Shown here piece after piece: positions 1 to 5,003 of a stretch of 7,721 bases of DNA. Origin of the DNA: Firmicutes bacterium CAG:110 (GTDB lineage Bacteria; Bacillota; Clostridia; Oscillospirales; Oscillospiraceae); the NCBI GenBank assembly GCA_000434635.1, contig HF988031.1, positions 1 to 7,721 on the forward strand. Direction: 5' to 3'. A program made the translations under genes and the position numbers. Each line of letters begins with the position of its first letter. The stretch's first letter is position 1. The notes below the pieces were generated by a model. That model did no database searches and was not told the origin of the DNA. It worked only from the letters and a program-made list of their open reading frames with translations.

Positions 1-30
1 TATTCGACTGCCTTGACGGAAGGAGGACTT

Positions 31-462
31 ATGAAACAGTCGAATAACAAAAAATCCCGTGACGTGACCGCCTTTCTCTATGAAAGACTTTCCCGTGACG
101 ATAATCTTGAAGGTGAAAGCTACAGCATCGGCAATCAAAAGAAGCTGCTTGCCAAGCTCCGCTCCGAAATAGAGAAGCAGAGCAGCCGTTCCATGACGAC
201 AGATATGTTTATCGGTCTTGTCCGCAAGTACACCAGAGCGAGGAAACTGACGCCCCGGATGCTGAACGAACTGGTTGAGAAGATCGAAGTATTCAATGCG
301 GAGAAGATCGATGGCGTATGGGAGCAGCGGCTTCGCATCCACTATAACTGCGTCGGAACGATTGAAATTCCAACGGTGCTGCCCCTGCCGATCCTGGAAG
401 TGTCCGTAAATACAAGAAAAGGCGTAGTCGTCAACTACGCCCCCTGTGAACTCGCTGTATAA
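31..462 (+). pseudogene. Large serine recombinase remnant, internally deleted in frame (143 aa)
   Basis: Remnant of a large serine recombinase of the type that integrates and excises conjugative or mobilisable elements in Clostridia. Residues 12-40 match the start of the resolvase catalytic domain: Y17-x-R19-x-S21, where S21 would be the nucleophile, followed by RDD, EGES and SI-NQ. From about residue 42 the protein is suddenly the C-terminal end of such an enzyme: a basic helical stretch, a DUF4368-like segment (about 57-112), and the tail VNTRKGVVVNYAP. Family members usually run to roughly 500-560 aa, so nearly all of the catalytic domain and the recombinase/zinc-ribbon domains are missing, yet the frame stays open. 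The ATG at 31 is chosen because AGGAGG lies at 21-26; a TTG at 13 lacks a site. The product cannot be an active recombinase. It could still be expressed, but I read it as the scar of a lost element. The family assignment is by motif recognition. Confidence 0.8.
421..441 (-). terminator. Hairpin with T-run inside the recombinase 3' end, possible second terminator
   Basis: A perfect 8-bp inverted repeat (GGCGTAGT at 421-428, ACTACGCC at 434-441) with a 5-nt loop lies within the last codons of the recombinase remnant. Read on the minus strand it is followed by TTTT (417-420) and a T-rich stretch, so it could act as a back-up terminator for transcripts coming from the tRNA-Leu gene. It might equally be a by-product of the conserved coding sequence for the recombinase tail. 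No T-run follows it on the plus strand. Confidence 0.4.
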
Positions 463-508
463 AAAGCGAGTGTTCTTACAGCCTTTCAAATGCTATAAGA
501 ACACTCGC
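461..508 (-). terminator. Rho-independent terminator of tRNA-Leu
   Basis: A perfect 13-bp inverted repeat (466-478 with 496-508) has a 17-nt loop. On the minus strand it is followed directly by TTTTT (complement of 461-465). It begins two bases after the CCA end of the tRNA, so it serves as that gene's terminator. The loop is longer than usual. On the plus strand no T-run follows, so it would not stop recombinase transcription efficiently. Confidence 0.8.
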
Positions 509-510
509 CA

Positions 511-594
511 TGGTGCGGGCAACAGGACTCGAACCTGCACGCTTTTGGCAGTGGAACCTAAATCCACCGAGTCTACCAATTCCACCATGCCCGC
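511..594 (-). tRNA. tRNA-Leu (anticodon UAG)
   Basis: The minus strand folds as a class II tRNA of 84 nt with an encoded CCA end (511-513) and discriminator A (514). The acceptor stem is GCGGGCA (588-594) with TGCCCGC (515-521), a perfect 7-bp stem. The D-arm region contains the GTGGAATTGGTAGAC stretch typical of bacterial leucine tRNAs. The anticodon stem GTGGA/TCCAC encloses the loop TTTAGGT, which gives anticodon TAG and decodes CUA and other CUN leucine codons. A short extra arm with an AAAA loop follows, then the T-arm with TTCGAGT. The gene is transcribed away from rny, with its own promoter and terminator. Its 3' end lies about 50 bp from the end of the recombinase remnant, consistent with tRNA genes often bordering integrated elements. 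Confidence 0.97.
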
Positions 595-602
595 TTATTT
601 CC

Positions 603-635
603 GCCGGATGCGCCGCTGTCTGCTTTCCATCCGGC
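603..635 (-). other. Hairpin in the tRNA-Leu precursor leader
   Basis: An 8-bp perfect inverted repeat (GCCGGATG at 603-610, CATCCGGC at 628-635) with a 17-nt loop lies between the tRNA promoter and the mature 5' end at 594. It would form in the 5' leader of the precursor tRNA, just upstream of the RNase P cleavage point. It has no T-run and so is not a terminator. Its role is unknown; it may simply be a processing determinant. Confidence 0.5.
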
Positions 636-645
636 CTTCCGGGTT

Positions 646-674
646 ATCTTAACACGAACATAAGTCATTGTCAA
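646..674 (-). promoter_or_regulatory. Sigma-A promoter of tRNA-Leu
   Basis: On the minus strand there is a perfect -35 TTGACA (669-674), a 17-bp spacer and a -10 TAAGAT (646-651). Transcription would start near 639, giving a leader of about 45 nt before the mature tRNA. The near-consensus quality fits a stable RNA gene. Confidence 0.85.
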
Positions 675-772
675 TCCGATTCATTTTTCTTTTTTCGCAG
701 CCTGTTTTGCCAGTTCTGCCCTGAGAAAACGGCATGTATGGGATTTTATACCGTTTATTTGCCTTTTTATCC

Positions 773-801
773 TTGACATTCCCTCCCAATGCTAGTAGAA
801 T
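773..801 (+). promoter_or_regulatory. Sigma-A promoter of rny
   Basis: A perfect -35 TTGACA (773-778), a 17-bp spacer and a -10 TAGAAT (796-801) point to a start near 808. The only gene downstream is rny at 1022, so the transcript would carry a leader of about 214 nt. This promoter is divergent from the tRNA-Leu promoter; the two -35 boxes are 98 bp apart, and I see nothing definite in the AT-rich gap between them. Confidence 0.85.
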
Positions 802-807
802 AGATTC

Positions 808-1000
808 GGTATGGTGTACGCTGCGCCGCTTTCCGGGTGCCGCGTTTCATTGATAACCGGCGGTGGAGCCGGGGTATGCGTTTGCGCCTCATGGCGTCTG
901 ATTTTGCACAAAAAGTTGCCGGCCGGTGTCTCCGGCTGGCTGTTATGCTTAATTTCACATGGGGATCAATGCGCCACCCCTTCTGCCCTTATTTTTTAAG
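808..1000 (+). promoter_or_regulatory. Long structured 5' leader of rny
   Basis: This gene-free stretch between the rny promoter and its ribosome site holds several pairings. CCGGC/GCCGG is at 857-861 and 868-872. GCGCC/GGCGT with a 4-nt loop is at 884-888 and 893-897. A 9-bp stem with one G-U pair joins 918-926 to 932-940. A long-range pairing joins 871-875 plus 878-882 to 968-972 plus 976-980. The first and last share bases 871-872, so not all can form at once. A six-T run lies at 992-997, but no strong stem sits directly before it, so it is not a convincing attenuator. No known riboswitch or small RNA family was recognised. An open frame at 811-999 lacks a ribosome site and recognisable protein character. 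Confidence 0.45.
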
Positions 1001-1009
1001 AAGGAGGTG
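1001..1009 (+). promoter_or_regulatory. Ribosome binding site of rny, wide spacing
   Basis: AAGGAGGTG is a near-perfect anti-16S match. It lies 12 nt before the ATG at 1022, longer than the usual 5-9 nt. It still decides the start, because the in-frame ATG at 959 has no such site and would add residues unlike any RNase Y N-terminus. Confidence 0.75.
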
Positions 1010-1021
1010 TGCTGCAAATTT

Positions 1022-2572
1022 ATGGAATGGTATCATTTTCTCATCATCGCCGTTGGCATTCTGGTGGGACTGGGTGTCGGCTTCGGCCTTGGCATCGGTT
1101 ACCGCAAGAAGGTCGCTGAGCGGGAGATCGGCTCTGCCGAAGCAGAGGCTACCCGTTTGATCAACGAGGCTATCCGTTCCGGTGAAAACCGCAAGAAGGA
1201 AATGCTTCTGGAAGCCAAGGACGAAATCCATAAATCTCGCACAGAACACGACAAGGAAGTCAAAGAACGCCGCGCCGAGCTAAGCAAGCAGGAGCGCCGT
1301 CTGGAACAAAAGGAAGCCACTCTGGACAAGAAGACCGAAGCCTTTGAACGCAAGGAAGAGGAGCTTGCCAAGCGCCTCCAGAAGGTCTCCGAGACTCAGG
1401 CACAGGCCGACCAGCTCAAGCAGCAGCAGCTGACGGAGCTGGAAAAGATTTCCGGTCTGACACAGGATCAGGCAAAGGAATTTCTGCTTCACAGCATTGA
1501 GGACGAGGTTCGTCACGAAGCCGCCATGAAGATCAAGGAGATCGAGGCGCAGCTGAAGGACGAGGCCGAGGAAAAGGGCCGCGAGATCATCGCCACCGCG
1601 ATTCAGCGCTGCGCCGCTGATCACGCCGCCGAGACCACCGTCTCCGTGGTCACGCTGCCCAACGACGAGATGAAGGGCCGCATCATCGGCCGGGAAGGCC
1701 GGAACATCCGCACACTGGAGACCATTACCGGCGTCGATCTGATCATCGACGATACCCCCGAAACCATCACCGTTTCCAGCTTTGACCCCGTCCGTCGGGA
1801 GATTGCCCGGCTGGCACTGGAGAAGCTCATTGTGGACGGACGTATTCATCCCACCCGCATTGAGGACATGGTGGAAAAGGCGCGCAAGGAAGTTGACCGT
1901 ACTATCCGCGAAGAGGGCGAACGCGCCTGCTATGAGACCGGCGTTCACAATCTGAACCCCGAGCTGGTCAAGATTCTTGGACGCCAGAAGTACCGTACCT
2001 CTTACGGTCAGAACGTTCTGAATCACTCCATTGAGGTTGCCCATATCGCCGGTCTGATGGCCGCGGAGCTTGGCGTGGACGTCGCCATGGCAAAGCGTGC
2101 CGGCTTGCTCCATGATCTGGGCAAGTCCATTGACCACGAGGTGGAAGGCAGCCATGTACAGCTGGGCGCCGATCTTGCCCGGAAGTACAAGGAAAACCCC
2201 GTCATCGTCAACGCCATCGAAGCCCACCACGGCGACGTGGAACCCAAGACCGTCATTGCGGTTCTGGTACAGGCTGCCGATGCCATTTCCGCCGCCCGTC
2301 CCGGCGCACGGCGTGAGAACGTGGAGAACTATATCCGCCGCCTGCAAAAGCTAGAAGAGCTGACCGGCTCCTATCCCGGTGTTGAAAAGGCTTATGCCAT
2401 TCAGGCCGGCAGGGAAGTGCGGATCATGGTCAAGCCCGAAGTCGTGACCGAAGACAACATGATCCTTCTGGCGCGGGACGTTGCCAAGAAGATCGAGTCC
2501 GAGCTGGAATATCCCGGACAGATCAAGGTTAACGTCATCCGGGAAACCAAAGCCGTGGAATACGCAAAGTAA
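1022..2572 (+). CDS. rny: Ribonuclease Y, membrane-anchored endoribonuclease (516 aa)
   Basis: RNase Y starts bulk mRNA decay and processes operon transcripts in many Firmicutes, anchored to the inner face of the membrane. The layout is complete and the length is typical (about 520 aa). A transmembrane helix spans residues 4-25. A long, highly charged coiled coil runs from about 28 to 195. The KH RNA-binding domain has its GxxG loop at G223-R-E-G226 within GRIIGREGRN. The HD domain carries the metal-binding set H335 (LNHSIEVAHIAG), H364-D365 (HDLGKSID), H402-H403 (EAHHGD) and D420 (AADAIS). All key residues are present, so it should be active. The gene is alone in its unit: strong promoter at 773, long leader, and a terminator 15 nt after the stop. 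The 355-aa frame opposite it is a shadow. Confidence 0.98.
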   Translation: MEWYHFLIIAVGILVGLGVGFGLGIGYRKKVAEREIGSAEAEATRLINEAIRSGENRKKEMLLEAKDEIHKSRTEHDKEVKERRAELSKQERRLEQKEATLDKKTEAFERKEEELAKRLQKVSETQAQADQLKQQQLTELEKISGLTQDQAKEFLLHSIEDEVRHEAAMKIKEIEAQLKDEAEEKGREIIATAIQRCAADHAAETTVSVVTLPNDEMKGRIIGREGRNIRTLETITGVDLIIDDTPETITVSSFDPVRREIARLALEKLIVDGRIHPTRIEDMVEKARKEVDRTIREEGERACYETGVHNLNPELVKILGRQKYRTSYGQNVLNHSIEVAHIAGLMAAELGVDVAMAKRAGLLHDLGKSIDHEVEGSHVQLGADLARKYKENPVIVNAIEAHHGDVEPKTVIAVLVQAADAISAARPGARRENVENYIRRLQKLEELTGSYPGVEKAYAIQAGREVRIMVKPEVVTEDNMILLARDVAKKIESELEYPGQIKVNVIRETKAVEYAK

Positions 2573-2587
2573 TCAAATCGATCATCC

Positions 2588-2618
2588 GCCTCCGGAGTTC
2601 TTCTCCGGAGGCTTTTTT
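2588..2618 (+). terminator. Rho-independent terminator of rny
   Basis: A perfect 10-bp GC-rich stem (GCCTCCGGAG at 2588-2597, CTCCGGAGGC at 2603-2612) with a 5-nt loop is followed directly by TTTTTT (2613-2618). It separates rny from the downstream par cluster. Confidence 0.95.
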
Positions 2619-2693
2619 ACGTCCGTTTGGGGCTGGCGGCTCTTTTTCCAAAAACAATTTCTAATTTCTTTGGTTTCTTGTTTTACTTTCCTC

Positions 2694-2722
2694 TTTACGA
2701 ACGGGGAAAAGTGGTGTACAAT
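2694..2722 (+). promoter_or_regulatory. Probable promoter of the zinc-ribbon/parAB unit
   Basis: TTTACG (2694-2699), a 17-bp spacer and TACAAT (2717-2722) resemble a sigma-A promoter with a good -10 and a moderate -35. The start would be near 2729, about 25 nt before the TTG start of the zinc-ribbon gene. I see no other convincing promoter before parA, so this one may drive parA and parB as well. Confidence 0.6.
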
Positions 2723-2753
2723 ATTCCTATCGTTTATTTGGGGGGTGGGACGT

Positions 2754-3110
2754 TTGAATTGTTTGAAGTGCGGCCGTGAAATTGAGGAGGGGCAGGTTTT
2801 CTGCAACGACTGCCTTGTGCAGATGGCAAAGTACCCGGTCAAGCCCGGGACTGCCGTTCAGCTTCCGTCCCGCGGAAGCGCTGCCGTTTCAAAGAAGGTT
2901 CATTCCCGCCGCCGCACCAAGGCCGCGCCGGAGGAGCAGCTGAAAGCGCTGAAGAAACGCATCCGTATCCTGTCCGCGCTCCTGTCTGTCTGTGTGGTGC
3001 TGCTGATCGTTCTTTCCGTCGTCACGCTCCGGTACATGAGCGCAAACCGTCTCCTGCCGGGGCAGAATTACTCCGCCGTCACCGCTACTGCGGCCACCGA
3101 GGGAAGCTGA
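2754..3110 (+). CDS. Small zinc-ribbon, single-pass membrane protein (118 aa), function unknown
   Basis: The function is unknown. The protein opens with a four-cysteine zinc ribbon, C3-x2-C6 and C17-x2-C20 (NCLKCGREIEEGQVFCNDC), followed by YPVKPGTAVQLP at residues 27-38. I associate this stretch with a conserved clostridial family of small zinc-ribbon proteins, from memory. A basic linker (about 46-71, including SRRRTK and KALKKR) leads into one transmembrane helix at about 72-92. A short Ser/Thr/Ala-rich tail follows. The basic residues before the helix suggest that the zinc ribbon is cytoplasmic. The start is taken as TTG at 2754, because the purine-rich GGGGGGTGGGA sits just upstream; a GTG at 2745 is the alternative and would add three residues. 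The stop abuts the parS site, and parA follows 60 nt later, so co-transcription with parAB is likely. No catalytic motif is visible. Confidence 0.8.
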   Translation: MNCLKCGREIEEGQVFCNDCLVQMAKYPVKPGTAVQLPSRGSAAVSKKVHSRRRTKAAPEEQLKALKKRIRILSALLSVCVVLLIVLSVVTLRYMSANRLLPGQNYSAVTATAATEGS

Positions 3111-3126
3111 TGTTTCACGTGAAACA
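3111..3126 (+). promoter_or_regulatory. parS: parS centromere site, perfect 16-bp palindrome
   Basis: TGTTTCACGTGAAACA is an exact copy of the chromosomal parS consensus bound by Spo0J/ParB in Firmicutes and far beyond. It begins at the base right after the TGA of the zinc-ribbon gene and lies 44 nt before the parA ATG, inside the expected leader of parAB. ParB loads here, switches to a CTP-bound clamp and slides to neighbouring DNA; it then interacts with ParA and helps recruit SMC. The position also allows ParB to affect transcription of its own operon. Such sites cluster near the replication origin. Confidence 0.97.
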
Positions 3127-3170
3127 TTTTGCTTTTTGCGGGACATAACAGAAAGATAGAGGATGAAAAC

Positions 3171-3926
3171 ATGGGGAAAATAATTGCCGTGGTGAATCAG
3201 AAGGGCGGCGTGGGAAAAACGACCACCGCCGTTAATCTGACCGCCGCTCTACACGATCTGGGACTGCGCGTTCTTCTGTGCGACTTTGACCCTCAGGCAA
3301 ATGCCACATCCGGTCTGGGACTGGACAAGCGCAAGTGCAAATACTCCATCTATGACGTGCTCATCAACGACGTTCCGGTGGAGGACGCCATTGTCTCCAC
3401 GCCCTACGGGGACGTGCTTCCGTCCGCGTCCGATCTGGCGGGCGCTACCGTGGAACTGATCTCCGCCCAGCACCGGGAGCGGCAGCTGGACATGGCGCTG
3501 AACGGAATCAAGGAACGCTACGACTTGATCTTCGTGGACTGCCCGCCGTCATTGGAGTTGCTGACGCTGAACGCGCTGTGCGCAGCGGACGGGATTCTGG
3601 TGCCGGTGCAGTGTGAATATTTTGCGCTAGAGGGGCTAAGCGATCTTATGGCAACGCTCCGCACGGTAAAGCGCCGTATGAATCCCCGGCTGGAGGTCTT
3701 CGGCGTGGCGCTGACCATGTTCGATGGGCGCACGAACTTCTCGGCGCAGGTGTCTCAGGAGGTTCGGCGGCATTTTCCCGGGAAGGTGTTCTCCACGGTC
3801 ATTCCCCGGAACATCCGGCTGGCGGAAGCGCCCAGTCACGGCGTTCCCATCACCGCCTATGACCGGATCAGCCGGGGAGCCGCTGCCTACCGGGCAATGG
3901 CGGAAGAAATTCAGCAAAAGCTGTGA
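3171..3926 (+). CDS. parA: ParA/Soj chromosome-partitioning ATPase (251 aa)
   Basis: This is a Walker-type ATPase that dimerises on ATP, binds DNA non-specifically and is released when ParB stimulates hydrolysis, so moving parS-bound origins apart. In Bacillus the homologue Soj also tunes DnaA. The deviant Walker A box KGGVGKTT is at residues 11-18, with signature K11 and K16. CDFDPQANATSG (37-48) holds the conserved aspartates D38 and D40. The Walker B strand FVDCPPS is at 121-127 (D123). The C-terminal RNIRLAEAPSHG (213-224) is typical of Soj. Its length is close to that of B. subtilis Soj (253 aa), and there is no N-terminal helix-turn-helix, so this is a chromosomal rather than a plasmid P1-type ParA. 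The ATG at 3171 has AGAGGA upstream; a TTG at 3129 lacks a site and lies just beside parS. parB follows after 188 nt, of which 162 are a fold-back element. Confidence 0.97.
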   Translation: MGKIIAVVNQKGGVGKTTTAVNLTAALHDLGLRVLLCDFDPQANATSGLGLDKRKCKYSIYDVLINDVPVEDAIVSTPYGDVLPSASDLAGATVELISAQHRERQLDMALNGIKERYDLIFVDCPPSLELLTLNALCAADGILVPVQCEYFALEGLSDLMATLRTVKRRMNPRLEVFGVALTMFDGRTNFSAQVSQEVRRHFPGKVFSTVIPRNIRLAEAPSHGVPITAYDRISRGAAAYRAMAEEIQQKL

Positions 3927-3934
3927 AGCAGAAA

Positions 3935-4096
3935 GGCCGCATCTGGAAGCTGGCGGAATGACCAACAGCGAGGGATTTTTGCACTGTGCAAGCCATTTCC
4001 CCGCAGGAATACTAAGGATGTATTTCAAGGGGAAATGGAGCGGCACAGGGGAAAAAGAGCCGCTGGTGGGCATTCTGGCAGCTTCCAGATGGGGCC
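3935..4096. repeat. 162-bp fold-back (MITE-like) element between parA and parB
   Basis: The stretch is one long imperfect palindrome. The outer 36-nt arms (3935-3970 and 4061-4096) pair without bulges and with four mismatches; they include a perfect 13-bp block CATCTGGAAGCTG/CAGCTTCCAGATG (3940-3952, 4079-4091). The inner parts pair again as CCATTTCCCC/GGGGAAATGG (3993-4002, 4029-4038) and GGAATAC/GTATTTC (4006-4012, 4020-4026) around a 7-nt tip. The middle zone (3971-3992 against 4039-4060) pairs partly, including CTGTGC/GCACAG. The element starts 8 nt after the parA stop and ends 5 nt before the parB ribosome site; without it the genes would be about 26 nt apart. A GAAAGG flanks it at 3931-3936 and 4102-4107, a weak candidate target duplication. 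It encodes no convincing protein. It may be a non-autonomous mobile repeat, or a structured RNA that acts on parAB mRNA. Confidence 0.85.
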
Positions 4097-4114
4097 CCAC
4101 GGAAAGGAGTAAGA

Positions 4115-4975
4115 ATGGCATCACAGAAAGGACTTGGCAAGGGTCTGGGTGCACTTCTGGGGGATTTCAGTGAAGAACCCCTGGAAAAAAGCGCATATCA
4201 GCTGCTGCCGATCTACAAGGTAGAACCCAACCCCGATCAGCCCCGGCAGGACTTTGACGAAGAAGAATTGCAGGCGCTGGCGGACTCCATCACCGTCCAC
4301 GGCATCATTCAGCCCCTGACGGTGCGGGAAATGCCCAACGGCTACTATCAGATTATTGCCGGTGAGCGGCGCTGGCGTGCCGCGCGGATGGCAAACCTGA
4401 GCGACGTGCCCGCAGTCATCATCGAAGCCGACGACAAGAAGGCCATGGAGCTGGCGCTGATTGAGAACTTGCAGCGTCAGGATCTGAACCCTCTGGAAGA
4501 AGCGCTGGGGTATCAGACGCTGATGAACGAATACGGCCTGACGCAGGAGGAAGCCGCCGGTCGGGTAGGGAAGTCCCGTCCCGCCGTGGCAAATGCTCTG
4601 CGGCTGCTGGGGCTGTGTCCCGAGGTACAGGAGCGCGTCCGCAAGGGCGAGCTGTCCGCCGGTCACGCCAGGGCGATCCTGCAGCTGAAATCTGAAAAGA
4701 AGCAGCAGGAAGCCGCGCAGAAGATCGTTGCGCTGGGGCTGTCCGTCCGTCAGGCGGAGCTGCTGTGCAAGAACATGAGCAAGGAGCCCGTGCCCCAGAA
4801 AAAGGAAGTTTTTGCGGTGGACTATGTGGCCGAATGCGAAAAGTCTCTGAGCAAGCACCTTGGCCGGGGCGTCAAGATCGTCAATGGCAAGCGCAAGGGA
4901 CGCTTTGAACTGGAATTCTATGGGCAGGAAGATTTGCAGAATCTGCTGGACGCCCTGATGAAAATACAAAAATAA
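4115..4975 (+). CDS. parB: ParB/Spo0J CTP-dependent centromere-binding protein (286 aa)
   Basis: ParB binds parS, uses CTP to form a sliding clamp on DNA, stimulates ParA and helps load SMC. The N-terminus KGLGKGLGALLG (5-16) is the ParA-contacting tail. The ParB/Srx-like CTPase domain covers about 29-130, with NPDQPR (39-44), the ITVHGIIQPLTVR region (59-71), the arginine-rich GERRWRAAR (83-91) and ENLQRQDLNPLEEA (117-130). The central helix-turn-helix is at about 142-167 (LTQEEAAGRVGKSRPAVANALRLL), followed by GHARAIL (183-189). The C-terminal dimerisation domain (about 232-286) is preceded by a Lys/Pro linker. Length and order are those of chromosomal Spo0J, and its cognate parS lies about 1 kb upstream. 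The ATG at 4115 has AAAGGAG at 4103-4109. It is followed by serS after 28 nt. Noc, a close paralogue, is excluded by the parS match and the parA neighbour, though sequence alone cannot settle this fully. Confidence 0.97.
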   Translation: MASQKGLGKGLGALLGDFSEEPLEKSAYQLLPIYKVEPNPDQPRQDFDEEELQALADSITVHGIIQPLTVREMPNGYYQIIAGERRWRAARMANLSDVPAVIIEADDKKAMELALIENLQRQDLNPLEEALGYQTLMNEYGLTQEEAAGRVGKSRPAVANALRLLGLCPEVQERVRKGELSAGHARAILQLKSEKKQQEAAQKIVALGLSVRQAELLCKNMSKEPVPQKKEVFAVDYVAECEKSLSKHLGRGVKIVNGKRKGRFELEFYGQEDLQNLLDALMKIQK

Positions 4976-5003
4976 ATTTCCGATTTAAGGAGAGGTAAAC
5001 ATC

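Noticed and set aside
808..997. The rny leader as a 6S RNA or other known small RNA ending at the T-run.
   Set aside because: The length is right, but I could not pair the two ends into a closing stem, and no GC-rich stem directly precedes the T-run. SRP RNA and tmRNA signatures are absent.
811..999. Possible leader peptide of 62 aa upstream of rny.
   Set aside because: The ATG at 811 would be almost at the 5' end of the transcript with no ribosome site, and the peptide has no membrane, regulatory or repeat-codon character.
959..1021. Upstream ATG at 959 as the rny start.
   Set aside because: It would add 21 residues before the membrane anchor, has no ribosome site, and leaves the strong AAGGAGGTG at 1001 unused.
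1280..2347. A 355-aa open frame on the minus strand opposite rny.
   Set aside because: It is a codon-bias shadow of the RNase Y gene with no recognisable domain; the plus-strand product has every expected motif.
3636..4154. A 172-aa minus-strand frame over the same region.
   Set aside because: It is the mirror of the palindrome and of parA codons; no start signal or domain is visible.
3724..4173. Open frame across the parA 3' end and the fold-back element, with an internal ATG at 3958.
   Set aside because: There is no good ribosome site before 3958, and it runs out of frame through real parA and parB codons. The openness comes from the palindromic repeat, which is open on both strands.
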